A stretch of DNA of 40,264 nucleotides from NCBI GenBank assembly GCA_024330265.1, contig JANDLT010000043.1:1-40264 (forward strand), given 5' to 3'. This document shows, piece after piece, positions 1-8,145 of the stretch. Source of the DNA: Pyrinomonadaceae bacterium MAG19_C2-C3 (GTDB lineage Bacteria > Acidobacteriota > Blastocatellia > Pyrinomonadales > Pyrinomonadaceae). Position 1 is the stretch's first letter, and each line of letters opens with the position of its first letter. A program made the position numbers and the translations under genes. The notes below the pieces were generated by a model. It did no database searches. It worked only from the letters and a program-made list of their open reading frames with translations, and was not told the origin of the DNA.

Positions 1-26
1 GCTGTCTGGACTTCATCTTTCAATAG

Positions 27-539
27 GCTGCGTATTTACGGCGCACGGTACTAAGCCACGCTCAATTCGCTTATGACTACTGCATCATAGACACCCCACC
101 GAGTCTTAATTCCCTGACGCTTAATGCTCTCTCGATGAGTGATATGACGATAATCCCGATTGAATCAAGCCTCTTCGCTCTGGTCGGACTCAATTCGTTG
201 TTGACGATGATTGGTCGCGTGCGCCGCGCTCACGCGCAGGAGATGATAATCATGGCACTCTCGACGATGCACGTCCCGCGTCAGAATCACGATAAAGATG
301 TGCGCTCGATTGTGATTAAAAGGTTCACGCCGGAAAACGTTTTTGAAGCCACTATCCCGCGTTCGGTGGCGGTGAGCCAAGCCATCACCAACCGGCAATC
401 GGTTTATGAAACCGACTCCGCGTCTCCGGCGGCAATGTCGTTTCTAAATTTGGCAAAAGAAATTGAGAACATTTTCTCTGAAGAGACTGTGCCGGAACTT
501 CCCACGTCAATCCAACCGCAATCACGGTCAATCAATTAA
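27..539 (+). pseudogene. parA: ParA-family partition ATPase, C-terminal fragment
   Basis: ParA-type Walker ATPases drive segregation of plasmids and chromosomes with a ParB partner. The frame that contains the ATG at 135 is open upstream and encodes YDYCIIDTPPSLNSL from position 72, the classic ParA Walker B region. It is followed by the switch II and helical part (IIPIESSLFALVGLNSL) and a RSVAVSQA-like C-terminal motif. The Walker A P-loop and N-terminal half are missing because the window starts here. In addition, a TAG at 24-26 lies in this frame, so the gene is either disrupted just upstream or shifted near the window edge. Translation from 135 alone would give a 134-residue protein without the nucleotide-binding loop. 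It sits 9 bp before the winged-helix gene, a usual partition/replication arrangement. The family call is confident; pseudogene status is an inference because the upstream sequence is not visible. Confidence 0.75.
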
Positions 540-548
540 AGAAGCGAC

Positions 549-1973
549 ATGAAAAAATCACCACGCAATCAATGGCGGGAAAACATGGAACAGGCTCTGA
601 TGCCGCGTAAAAGCCGCCGCTCGAACAGCGAAAGCCTGATTAACGAATACGACGGCAAAAGCCTTTTCCCCACACCGAACACGCTCATACCACCGCTTCA
701 AGCTAAAAATGAAAGCGCGCTTCAAGGCGATGAATCAACCCGTACCAGTGCTTCTGCCACTGTTGAAGGTGATTTCTCTAAACCTAGCACTGTCAATAAT
801 AAACCCCTACTAGTACCGTCCGATTCCAATCCGAACATCGCGCCCGACAAAGATTTCAATAAACGCGCGAACAGCCTCGAACGTCACGCCCTGCCATCCG
901 GTTTGTTTCCCGGCTCAAGTAAAAAACTCTACGACGCCCTTTATTTGCGAACACGCGGCGCAGTTCAACCTGCGCTTTCAGTTAAAGCCACCAACCGCGA
1001 TTTGATGACGTGGACGGGCATTCGCAATATCAAAACGGTGCGGACTCAAATCATAAATCTGACTACCGCCAACTTGATTACGCGCACCCGTATCAACGGC
1101 GATCCTAGCGGTTATGTCTATGAAGTTCGGCTGCCGGAAGAGGCATCAAAAACGGGATTTTTGACCCCTACCAGTACCAGTACCAATACCAAAATAGACC
1201 CCAACCACTACCAAAAATTGGTAGTGGTTGGTAGGGGTTTACTCATTGAAAACAAAGGGGGTTACGTTTTTGCTAAGACTTTATATAAGACTAATACAAT
1301 TGATGATGACGCGCGCGCGACTCGCTTCGCTCACGGAAGTCCTCGCGGCGGCGGCGCACGACCTGACCGGCGCGGTCGCTCCGGTGGCAATCGAAGCCGA
1401 ACAGTGGGGCGAATTGGGGCGCGTTCTCGCCACCGAATTGAAATCCGCCGCGAGTCGCACGGGCGTCATCTCATCCGTTCCGGCGTTTCTCACCGCACAC
1501 CTCAAACGCTGCTTTGCGAAAGCCGCGACCTTTCCGCACGTCGAACCGGATTCCACCCCGTCCACGCCCGCGCATTCACCCGAAGCATCCGCCACGCGAA
1601 GTTTGTCGGCGGAGGAAATCGAAGAATACACGGGCTTCATCACCGATTTGCTTGCCAACGGGTACACCACCGAACAAGCTTCCATGCAGTTCGCGGCGTG
1701 CTTTCACGCGACCGACTGGCACACGATTTTGAGCGCGGCGGAAACCCGCACCCGCGCCGCATCACGGGACGAATCGTGAGTTTTGCTCACAGGCTCACCG
1801 TGCGAATCGCTCACAACAAGTTCATCATCCAAGCCGTCAACGAAAGCGAAAAGCGGGTTTTTACAGGGATTTTATTCACTGTTTCCGCTTCATCGTCACG
1901 GCATGACCGTTGCCCTTACCTGTCAACGAAACACACCAACGCGCTTCGCCAAGCGCACCCGAATAACCGTTGA
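549..1973 (+). CDS. Winged-helix replication-initiator-like protein (frameshifted after about 1310)
   Basis: I do not recognise a named family. Residues about 115-200 look like a winged-helix domain (LPSGLFPGSSKKLYDALYL, then TWTGIRNIKTVRTQIINL, then VYEVRLPEE), as in plasmid and phage initiator proteins. The N-terminal 110 residues are polar and probably disordered. The uninterrupted frame runs to 1973 (474 residues). After the acidic run DDDAR at about 1302-1316, however, it turns into arginine- and histidine-rich sequence that looks like a shadow translation, while the next frame carries a well-composed protein to 1779. The switch falls at five CG units (1310-1319). One more CG unit would fuse the two frames into a protein of about 410 residues. 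Iteron-like repeats and a hairpin lie between the two domains. The position right behind parA supports a replication role. The domain call is moderate; the function is inferred. Confidence 0.6.
   Translation: MKKSPRNQWRENMEQALMPRKSRRSNSESLINEYDGKSLFPTPNTLIPPLQAKNESALQGDESTRTSASATVEGDFSKPSTVNNKPLLVPSDSNPNIAPDKDFNKRANSLERHALPSGLFPGSSKKLYDALYLRTRGAVQPALSVKATNRDLMTWTGIRNIKTVRTQIINLTTANLITRTRINGDPSGYVYEVRLPEEASKTGFLTPTSTSTNTKIDPNHYQKLVVVGRGLLIENKGGYVFAKTLYKTNTIDDDARATRFAHGSPRGGGARPDRRGRSGGNRSRTVGRIGARSRHRIEIRRESHGRHLIRSGVSHRTPQTLLCESRDLSARRTGFHPVHARAFTRSIRHAKFVGGGNRRIHGLHHRFACQRVHHRTSFHAVRGVLSRDRLAHDFERGGNPHPRRITGRIVSFAHRLTVRIAHNKFIIQAVNESEKRVFTGILFTVSASSSRHDRCPYLSTKHTNALRQAHPNNR
1164..1240. repeat. 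Iteron-like repeats and 14-bp hairpin inside the initiator-like gene (possible origin)
   Basis: ACCCCTACCAGTACC at 1164-1178 repeats, with one difference, ACCCCTACTAGTACC at 803-817. A shorter relative (CCCGTACCAGTG) is at 739-750. Short direct repeats of the type GTACCA continue to about 1192. A perfect inverted repeat follows: arms 1201-1214 and 1218-1231 with a 3-nt AAA loop. An inverted copy of AAACCCCTACC is at 1230-1240. Intragenic iterons within an initiator gene are known from lambda O-type replicons, so this could be the origin or an autoregulatory site. The repeats are directly visible; the origin function is inference. Confidence 0.5.
1303..1779 (+). pseudogene. C-terminal part of the winged-helix initiator-like gene, in the next frame
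   Basis: This frame reads MMTRARLASLTEVLAAAA and continues through a helical, well-balanced protein (QWGELGRVLATELKSAA, SSVPAFLTAHLKR, LSAEEIEEYTGFITDLL). It ends at TGA 1777-1779. It joins naturally to the acidic end of the upstream reading frame if the CG tract at 1310-1319 is longer or shorter by the right number of bases. Two ATG codons (1303 and 1306) could allow separate initiation, but no convincing ribosome binding site precedes them. I read it as the displaced C-terminal domain of the preceding gene rather than an independent one. A programmed frameshift or a sequencing error in the CG tract cannot be excluded. Confidence 0.55.
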
Positions 1974-2000
1974 TTGAAGGCAGGCAAGGAGCAACCAGCA

Positions 2001-2837
2001 ATGAAATTTTTTAACAAACGCAACATCGCCATCGGCGTTCTCGCGTTCGCAGTCGGCATCGTCGCCGTCGCCGGAGCGATTAAAACCGTCGGCGCGAGCG
2101 GGATGTTTCAGAACATGTTTGAAACATCCGTCAAGGGACAAATCGCGTCGTTCATTTTGGACGAACGGGGAAGCGTCACGGGTTTTGTTTTATCAACCGG
2201 CGACCAAATCCGCTTCGGTCACAACTTGGGCGAATCCATCCACGCGAACGTGAAAATCGGTGACGAACTCAGCGCGCAGGGAAACGCCGGGACTCGCTCG
2301 GATTACGGGCGTGAATTGCGCGTGCGCCAACTGAGCGCGAACGGGCAAACCTACATCGAAACCGCCCCCGTGCCGCCCACTCACGCCCCGAAAAAGCCAC
2401 ACGCCCCGCGTTCTCCGGGCGCGCCGCACCCCGCACCGCGTGACGTGCCGCCCGCCGGAATCGAAAAAGAAGCGTTTTCAGCCCCTACAATCGCTCCGCA
2501 GGGTGCAAATGGTATGCAAAGGATTGAGGGGTTTGCGCCGCTTGTAGGGGCTGAAAACGCCGCTACGGGCATGATACAGACCACGAAGGCAAGCGGAAAT
2601 GCGCGTTTTTTCCTTGTCGGCAGGCGCGGTGAGGTCAACGGCGTGATTTTGGCGGGCGGCGAACAGTTCCGCATTCCGCCGCGCATCGTCGAAGAAATCG
2701 CGTCTGCGACGGGCGGCGCGCTGCGCCCCGACACGCAAATCACGGTCGAAGGCGACGCCTTGCAAACGGCGCACGGCACCGTGATTCGCCCGCGAAGATT
2801 GATGGTCGGTGACAAGACTTTCGCGCTCGGACGCTAA
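2001..2837 (+). CDS. Exported protein with a duplicated domain and proline-rich linker
   Basis: The start at 2001 is chosen because AAGGAG (1986-1991) lies 9 bp upstream; an earlier in-frame codon at 1974 has no such site. The product is 278 residues. Residues 1-30 form a signal peptide or membrane anchor (FFNKRNIAIGVLAFAVGIVA). Two similar beta-rich segments follow, about 45-115 and 195-275. Each carries the pattern G-x-V-x-G-[FV]-[VI]-L-x-x-G-x-[QE]-x-R and ends in a basic strand, which suggests an internal duplication of a small OB-like fold. A linker rich in Pro, Ala and His separates them. The linker holds a 19-bp inverted repeat at DNA level, so a palindromic element probably inserted there. 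It precedes the sensor kinase gene by about 125 bp. I recognise no family; a periplasmic or envelope role is inferred from the signal. Confidence 0.65.
   Translation: MKFFNKRNIAIGVLAFAVGIVAVAGAIKTVGASGMFQNMFETSVKGQIASFILDERGSVTGFVLSTGDQIRFGHNLGESIHANVKIGDELSAQGNAGTRSDYGRELRVRQLSANGQTYIETAPVPPTHAPKKPHAPRSPGAPHPAPRDVPPAGIEKEAFSAPTIAPQGANGMQRIEGFAPLVGAENAATGMIQTTKASGNARFFLVGRRGEVNGVILAGGEQFRIPPRIVEEIASATGGALRPDTQITVEGDALQTAHGTVIRPRRLMVGDKTFALGR
2472..2560. repeat. Palindromic element with 19-bp perfect inverted repeats within a CDS
   Basis: Arm 2472-2490 (GCGTTTTCAGCCCCTACAA) is the exact reverse complement of 2542-2560. The inner part contains a second imperfect pairing between GGTGCAAA (about 2502) and TTTGCGCC (about 2532), so the whole 89 bp can fold as one long hairpin. 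It lies in the linker between the two duplicated domains of the host protein, which stays open. This is typical of a REP/MITE-like insertion tolerated in a disordered linker. Confidence 0.75.
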
Positions 2838-2963
2838 ACCCTTTCGCCGGAAGTCCACCGGAAGCTAAAACGTCACCAGCTTGCACACGACCACGAAGCG
2901 GAAACACGATTATGTTCAGAAAACGTGTTTCCGCTTCGCGCGTAGAGAACCTTCATCACGACG

Positions 2964-4676
2964 ATGCGAACGCCAATTGGGAACATGAGTTTGCGAATCC
3001 GTTTATGGTTGCTGACGGCTTTTGCCGTCGGCGCGCTTATCGCGTGTATGTTCGTCGCGTGGCGGCTGGCGCGCACAACCGAAACTTTCACTTTGCGGCA
3101 AGCCGAAGCGTCGCTTCGCGTGGCGACCGCAAATCTCGCAAGCCGGGTTCTGAACACCCCGGCAGAGAGCGACATCGTGACTGCGCCGCCCGTTTCCCGC
3201 CCGCCTCAACCGCCGCGTGCGATGCGTCCCAAGCAACCGTCGCCCATGCTTCCGCACGAGCGCGAAATCTTTGCCCGCTACCCCGACGCGCTTCGCCGCA
3301 CAACCGCCCTCGCACTTCATCGGACGCCGGAAGTCGCAGGTGGTTTGGTGCGCGCGGACGGGGAACTCGCGGGTGTCGTCACACCCTTCAAAGTCGCCGC
3401 CGACGCGGAGTCCGCCGCCCTCGATTTATCCGTCAGCGAACGTGAACTTATCGCTGGACTGACACGCCGCGCAATCGCTTCCGGCGACACCGAAACGCGC
3501 ACCGTCAATGACAATCAAAACACGACGCTCGTCGAAGCCTATCCGCTTCGCCGCCTCGCGTCCGACGCTTCAAGCGATGCCTCGAATGACGTGCCGAACG
3601 ACACCCCGAACGACACGTCGAACAGCCTTGCTTCCGCCAACCCGATAGTCGCCGTGTGGACGTTGCGCCGCCTCTCCGGGATGAGCGGTGCAAACGACAT
3701 GACGAACATTATCGCCCTCGCCGCACTGCTCGCCGCCGTCGCCGGTGTCGCGGCTCTCGCCCTGACAACGATGCGCGATTTGAGGCATGGCGTGACGACT
3801 ATTCAAGACGGCTTAACTGTTCTATCCAAAGACCTTTACGCGGATGTATCGCCGCCGCGTCCACCCGAATTGGCGCGCATCGCAAACTCCGTCAACGCGC
3901 TCGCCGACGCCCTTCGGCGCAACGTCGAAGAGCGTCAAAAACTCGAACGCGAAGTGCGTCGCGGCGAACGTCTCGCCGCACTTGGGCGCGTCGTCGCGGG
4001 CGTCGCGCATGAGGTTCGCAACCCGCTCGCGGCGATGCGTTTGAAACTCCAAACGACGGAGCGCGCCGGATTTCCGGCGGACAAATTACCGCGCACATTC
4101 GCCGTCGTCGTCGAAGAAATTGACCGCCTCGATAAGCTCGTCCGCCGCCTTCTCGAACTCGGCAACCCGCCCGCGTTGGTGCTTGCGAAAATGGATTTAT
4201 GCGACCTTGCGCGCGGGCGTTTGAGTCTCTTTGCCGAAGTCGCGGCACGCCAAAATGTGACGCTCAAAAACCAAACGGAAGACCACGCGATTCACGTCGA
4301 AGCCGATGCCGCGCGGCTTGCCCAAGTCCTCGACAACCTGATACGAAACGCCCTCGATGCGATGCCCGACGGCGGAACTTTGACGGTGACGTGTGAGACT
4401 GATAGGGAAGCTTCGAGCGTCGTGCGATTGACCGTCAAAGACACGGGGAAGGGCATCACCGACGAAGCACGCGAACACATCTTCGAGCCGTTTTATACCC
4501 GGCGCGCCGAAGGCACGGGCTTGGGTCTTGCCATCGCCCGCGAAATCGTCGAAGCCCATCACGGGGCGATTTATCTTGAGAGCGAAACGGAGGCTGAAAC
4601 CTTCGCGTGCGGCGCGACATTCATCATCACACTTCCGCTTGCTTCATCTTCACCGGACACAGAAAATCAAACATGA
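2964..4676 (+). CDS. Membrane sensor histidine kinase (NtrB/ZraS-like)
   Basis: The 570-residue protein is a two-component sensor kinase. It has TM1 at about residues 11-33, a periplasmic sensor region of about 210 residues, TM2 at about 247-269, then a HAMP-like linker and the transmitter. The H-box is VAGVAHEVRNPLAAM with phospho-accepting His349. The N-box is LDNLIRNALDAMPDGG, G1 is DTGKGI (from D493), the F-box is IFEPFYT and G2 is GTGLGLA. All ATP-binding motifs are intact. The sensor region contains a proline-rich stretch and a low-complexity Asp/Asn/Ser/Thr segment (about 200-220), so the ligand cannot be guessed. An alternative ATG lies at 2985; neither start has a strong ribosome site. 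The likely partner is the NtrC-type regulator at 6631-8064 on the same strand, separated by two transporter-like genes. The stop overlaps the next ATG (ATGA). Confidence 0.9.
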   Translation: MRTPIGNMSLRIRLWLLTAFAVGALIACMFVAWRLARTTETFTLRQAEASLRVATANLASRVLNTPAESDIVTAPPVSRPPQPPRAMRPKQPSPMLPHEREIFARYPDALRRTTALALHRTPEVAGGLVRADGELAGVVTPFKVAADAESAALDLSVSERELIAGLTRRAIASGDTETRTVNDNQNTTLVEAYPLRRLASDASSDASNDVPNDTPNDTSNSLASANPIVAVWTLRRLSGMSGANDMTNIIALAALLAAVAGVAALALTTMRDLRHGVTTIQDGLTVLSKDLYADVSPPRPPELARIANSVNALADALRRNVEERQKLEREVRRGERLAALGRVVAGVAHEVRNPLAAMRLKLQTTERAGFPADKLPRTFAVVVEEIDRLDKLVRRLLELGNPPALVLAKMDLCDLARGRLSLFAEVAARQNVTLKNQTEDHAIHVEADAARLAQVLDNLIRNALDAMPDGGTLTVTCETDREASSVVRLTVKDTGKGITDEAREHIFEPFYTRRAEGTGLGLAIAREIVEAHHGAIYLESETEAETFACGATFIITLPLASSSPDTENQT

Positions 4677-4999
4677 AAACCGTCATCTTCCTCATCATCT
4701 CGAATGCCTTTATGACCGTCGCGTGGTACGGGCATTTGAAGCATAAAAACACCGCTCTGGTGTGGGCGATTTTGACAAGCTGGCTTATCGCCCTGCCCGA
4801 ATACTGCTTCGCCGTACCCGCCAATCGCATCGGTTCGGAGACGTTCAGCGTGACGCAACTCAAGATTATGCAAGAGTGCGTGACGCTCGTCGTGTTCACC
4901 GTCATCGCCTTTTTTCTGTTCGGTGAGCGACCGAGTTGGAACAATCTGATTTCATATTTGTTCATCATCGGAGCGGTCTATTTCGCGTTTCGCGGGTAA
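4673..4999 (+). CDS. DMT-superfamily small membrane protein, DUF486
   Basis: This 108-residue integral membrane protein has four hydrophobic segments (VIFLIISNAFMTVAWYGHL, ALVWAILTSWLIALPEY, LVVFTVIAFFLF, ISYLFIIGAVYFAF). The internal motif ALPEYCFAVPANRIG and the overall size match DUF486 of the drug/metabolite transporter superfamily; substrates of this family are not established. The ATG at 4673 overlaps the stop of the sensor kinase gene (ATGA), indicating translational coupling, and no internal start fits better. It is followed after 46 bp by the MFS gene, so the kinase, this protein and the transporter may form one transcript. Confidence 0.85.
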   Translation: MKTVIFLIISNAFMTVAWYGHLKHKNTALVWAILTSWLIALPEYCFAVPANRIGSETFSVTQLKIMQECVTLVVFTVIAFFLFGERPSWNNLISYLFIIGAVYFAFRG

Positions 5000-5045
5000 C
5001 GCTCCACATCTTCCAGACGCCCTTAAACTTTGCAAAGGACACACG

Positions 5046-6380
5046 ATGACGATTGACACTTTCCCCGTTCGCGCCGACGACAATCCAGATTCTGATGAGC
5101 GCGCCAGCGCGGGGAGTTTGCGCGCCCTTGATTGGCTTAACGTCTTTTTGGCTGACGTGCGCGACGGCGTTGGACCTTACCTCGCAATCTTCCTGCTCGC
5201 GTCGCACAACTGGAATGCGCGCGACATAGGCATCGCCATGTCCGCCTCGACGCTCGCGGGTGTCATCGCCCAGACTCCGGCGGGTTATCTCGTTGACCGT
5301 TTGCGGCAGAAGCGTTTGTTGGTGGCGATTGCCGCCGCGCTCATCGCCGTCGGATGCGTGGCGATGGTCGTCAAAACGACGATGACCGTCATCATCATCG
5401 GACAGGCGGCGGTCGGCGTCGCGGCGGCAATCATCGCTCCGGCGGTCGCCGGTATCACGCTCGGTTTAGTCGGGCATAAAAAACTCGACCGTCGCATAGG
5501 GCGCAACGAATCTTTCAACCATGCGGGCAACGTCGCCGCCGCCGTTCTCGCGGGCTTGCTCGGTCATTACGTCGGGCGCGAATACATTTTCTATCTCGTC
5601 GCGTTGATGTCGGCGGCAAGCATCGTTTCGATCTCCTTCGTCAAAGGCAACGAGATTGACCACGCCGTTGCCAGTGGCGCGGCAAACGAAAAAGACGACG
5701 ACAGGCAAGATTCGCAAAACGAACAATCGAAGGCTTCGGGCTTGATGTCGTTGGTATCGGACAAGCGGATTCTATTCTTCGCGCTGGCAATTATCCTGTT
5801 CCACTTCGCCAACGCCGCGATGTTGCCGCTCGTCGGGCAACTGCTCGCCGACGGCAAAGATACGGGAGCGTCGCTGTACATGTCGGCGTGCATCATCGCC
5901 GCGCAACTCGTGATGATTCCGGTCGCAGCGTGGGCGGGCGCGGCGACGCACACGCACGGGCGCAAGAAGATTTTTCTCATCGCGTTTCTCGTGCTGCCCG
6001 TGCGCGGTGTGCTTTATACTCTGACCGGAAACCCTTACTTGTTGGTGGCGATTCAGCTTCTCGACGGCATCGCGGCGGGCTTGTTCGGCGTCATCTCGAT
6101 TTTGATGATTGCCGACTTAACGCGCGGCACGGGACGCTTCAATCTCGCGCAAGGCGCGATTGCGACGGCGACGGGCATCGGTGCTTCCTTGAGTGTCATC
6201 GTCACCGGATTCATCGTCCAGCGCGCCGGGTACAACGCCGGATTTTTAACCCTCGCCGCCGTCGCCGTCGTCGCCCTCGTGGTGTTCTGGTTCTTCGTTC
6301 CCGAAACCAAAAACGACAGGGAGAGCGACACCAAAAGCCCGACGAAACGTTCTATGACTTCGCAACCCGCGACGACGTGA
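5046..6380 (+). CDS. MFS transporter
   Basis: A 444-residue major facilitator superfamily permease located in the inner membrane. About twelve hydrophobic helices are visible in two halves, separated by a polar loop rich in Asp, Lys and Gln (about residues 205-230). The first half carries the loop 2-3 signature in degenerate form, GYLVDRLRQKR, after the second helix. The N-terminal helix region DWLNVFLADVRDGVGPYLA resembles MFS proteins found next to two-component systems in environmental bacteria. AAGGA about 10 bp before ATG 5046 supports the start. The substrate cannot be read from sequence. Its stop codon lies in the loop of a strong hairpin (6358-6400). Confidence 0.88.
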   Translation: MTIDTFPVRADDNPDSDERASAGSLRALDWLNVFLADVRDGVGPYLAIFLLASHNWNARDIGIAMSASTLAGVIAQTPAGYLVDRLRQKRLLVAIAAALIAVGCVAMVVKTTMTVIIIGQAAVGVAAAIIAPAVAGITLGLVGHKKLDRRIGRNESFNHAGNVAAAVLAGLLGHYVGREYIFYLVALMSAASIVSISFVKGNEIDHAVASGAANEKDDDRQDSQNEQSKASGLMSLVSDKRILFFALAIILFHFANAAMLPLVGQLLADGKDTGASLYMSACIIAAQLVMIPVAAWAGAATHTHGRKKIFLIAFLVLPVRGVLYTLTGNPYLLVAIQLLDGIAAGLFGVISILMIADLTRGTGRFNLAQGAIATATGIGASLSVIVTGFIVQRAGYNAGFLTLAAVAVVALVVFWFFVPETKNDRESDTKSPTKRSMTSQPATT

Positions 6381-6400
6381 GAGCGTCGCGGGTTGCGAAG
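6358..6400 (+). terminator. Hairpin overlapping the MFS stop codon
   Basis: A perfect 17-bp stem pairs 6358-6374 with 6384-6400 around a 9-nt loop that contains the TGA stop of the MFS gene. No run of T follows, so it is either a Rho-independent terminator lacking a tail or an mRNA-stabilising 3' hairpin. It directly abuts the MITE that begins at 6407. Confidence 0.6.
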
Positions 6401-6406
6401 CCACAA

Positions 6407-6594
6407 CTCACCTTGCGCGGCGGATGAAGTTTTGCGGCTGTGCCTTTCCGACTCGCCCGGAAAGTTATGGCGGCTGCGCCGCCCGCGTTTGAGGCGCAGC
6501 CTCGAAGAAGCTGGGAAAGGGTCTTAGGTGAGGCGAAGCCTCACCGCACATCAGGCGGCACAGCCGCAAAACTTCATCCGCCGCGCAAGGTGAG
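6407..6594. mobile_element. MITE-like element, copy 1 (188 bp)
   Basis: Perfect terminal inverted repeats of 38 bp (6407-6444 and 6557-6594, beginning CTCACCTTGCGCGGCGG) enclose a core with smaller palindromes (GGCGGCTGCGCCGCC and GAGGCGCAGCCTC). The flanks GCCACAA (6400-6406) and GTCACAA (6595-6601) match in 6 of 7 bases and look like a target duplication. The core around AAAGTTATGGCGGCTGCGCC (from 6461) recurs in copy 2 at 14761. No transposase is encoded, so it would have to be moved in trans. It separates the MFS gene from the response regulator gene and may carry the latter's promoter. Confidence 0.8.
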
Positions 6595-6630
6595 GTCACA
6601 AGTATTTTCAATCGTTCTTAAAATTTTCTG

Positions 6631-8064
6631 ATGAACTCAACCAAGCAACCTGTTCTCATCGTTGACGACGAAACCAACCTGCGCGAATCACTTGCCGAAC
6701 TCGTCGAATCGGAAGGCTTCGCGGTCACGCAAGCCCGCGACGGCGGCGAAGCGATAGAAATTCTGCGTGCCGTTTCAAGCGATGCCGAAGACACGTTCGC
6801 GGTCGTCTTTCTCGACGTGCGTATGCCGCGCATGGACGGCTTTCAAGTTCTCGATGCGATACGCGACGAAGCCTTAACCGATGCTCCGGTCATCGTCGTC
6901 AGCGCGTTCGGCGCAAGCACCGACACCATCGAAGCAATGCGGCGCGGAGCTTACGACTACATCACCAAGCCGCTCGACATTGACGAGATTTTGCGCGTCT
7001 TAAATCGCGCCGCCGAACAGCATCGCCTAAGCCGCGCGAAGCAAGTCGAAGCCCGCGATACCGCCGCCGGAGACCTCATCACGACGACGGGGAAAAGTCC
7101 GTCGCGTGAACCCGAAATCATTGGCACGAGCCGAGTCATGCGCGACGTGTTCAAACAAATCGGACGCCTCAGCGCGACCGATGCGACGACGCTTATCACG
7201 GGCGAATCAGGCACGGGAAAGGAACTCGTCGCGCTTGCGATTCATAATCATTCGGCGCGCTCAAAGCAGTCTTTCGTCCCTATTAACTGCGGCGCGTTGC
7301 CGGAAAATCTAATCGAAGCGGAACTGTTCGGACACGAGCGCGGAGCGTTCACCGGAGCGGAACGCCAGAGGAAAGGACGCTTTGAACTTGCCGACAAAGG
7401 CACGCTGTTTCTTGATGAAATCGGTGAACTCACCCCACCCGCGCAGGTCAAACTTTTGCGCGCTTTGCAGGAACGACGCTTCGAGCGCGTCGGCGGTACG
7501 GAAACGATTTCAACGGACGTGCGCGTCATCGCGGCGACCAACCGCGACCTGAAAACGGAAGTCCAAGAGCGTCGTTTTCGTGAGGATTTGTTTTACCGCA
7601 TCGGCGTCATAGAGATTCATTTGCCCGCGCTTCGTGAACGCTTAACCGACGTGCCGCAACTCGCCGAATACTTTATCGAAGCCGCTTGCGCGCGTCACAA
7701 TCTGGCGGCGAAAACCCTGTCCGACGCCGCCCTTCGCGCGCTCTTGGATTATGATTTTCCGGGCAATGTCCGCGAGCTTCAAAACCTGTGTGAACGCGCC
7801 GTCGTGACGAGCGGCGCGAATCTTATTCTGCCCGAACATCTGTTCGATGATGCCGCGCCGGAACTCAAATTCAAGATTGGTGAAAACGAAAAGTCACTGC
7901 TCGATTTACCGTTTCATGAAGCCGTCGCCACACTTGAACGCGAACTCATCCGCCGCGCCTTAAAAGCCGCCAACGGCAACCGCTCCGACGCCGCCCGACG
8001 ACTCGGCATCAACCGCCGCCTGCTCTACTCGAAACTCGAAGAACATCAGGCGTACAAACTATGA
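6631..8064 (+). CDS. NtrC-family sigma-54-dependent response regulator
   Basis: The 477-residue protein has three complete modules. A receiver domain covers residues 7-122 with acidic pocket D12-D13, phospho-acceptor D62 in [11 protein letters not shown], and K113 in ITKPLD. An AAA+ sigma-54 interaction domain covers about 163-400, with Walker A GESGTGKE (191-198), the GAFTGA loop (238-243) that contacts sigma-54, Walker [11 protein letters not shown], and an R-finger region. A Fis-type helix-turn-helix lies at about 443-472 ([20 protein letters not shown]). It activates transcription from -24/-12 promoters by ATP hydrolysis once phosphorylated. The likely cognate kinase is the upstream gene at 2964-4676. 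It starts 36 bp after the MITE and only 81 bp precede the dikinase start, which suggests the dikinase is a co-transcribed or target gene. Confidence 0.93.
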   Translation: MNSTKQPVLIVDDETNLRESLAELVESEGFAVTQARDGGEAIEILRAVSSDAEDTFAVVFLDVRMPRMDGFQVLDAIRDEALTDAPVIVVSAFGASTDTIEAMRRGAYDYITKPLDIDEILRVLNRAAEQHRLSRAKQVEARDTAAGDLITTTGKSPSREPEIIGTSRVMRDVFKQIGRLSATDATTLITGESGTGKELVALAIHNHSARSKQSFVPINCGALPENLIEAELFGHERGAFTGAERQRKGRFELADKGTLFLDEIGELTPPAQVKLLRALQERRFERVGGTETISTDVRVIAATNRDLKTEVQERRFREDLFYRIGVIEIHLPALRERLTDVPQLAEYFIEAACARHNLAAKTLSDAALRALLDYDFPGNVRELQNLCERAVVTSGANLILPEHLFDDAAPELKFKIGENEKSLLDLPFHEAVATLERELIRRALKAANGNRSDAARRLGINRRLLYSKLEEHQAYKL

Positions 8065-8145
8065 TTCATAACTAACCGCCGCTCTCGTAAGTAGGTTAAA
8101 GTGGGCTTTCGGCAATTTAACAGTTCACAAGGATGGTACTTCGGG

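Noticed and set aside
739..1240. CRISPR-like array in the repeats of the initiator gene
   Set aside because: The repeats are short, imperfect and unevenly spaced, with no unique spacers of constant length.
2873..3445. Several open frames on both strands around the sensor kinase start
   Set aside because: They are Arg/His/Ala-rich shadows of the kinase gene produced by its GC-rich codons.
6440..6631. 63-codon open frame inside MITE copy 1
   Set aside because: It runs through the inverted repeats and the non-coding core; a frame with similar residues in copy 2 is simply the shared repeat sequence, not a gene.
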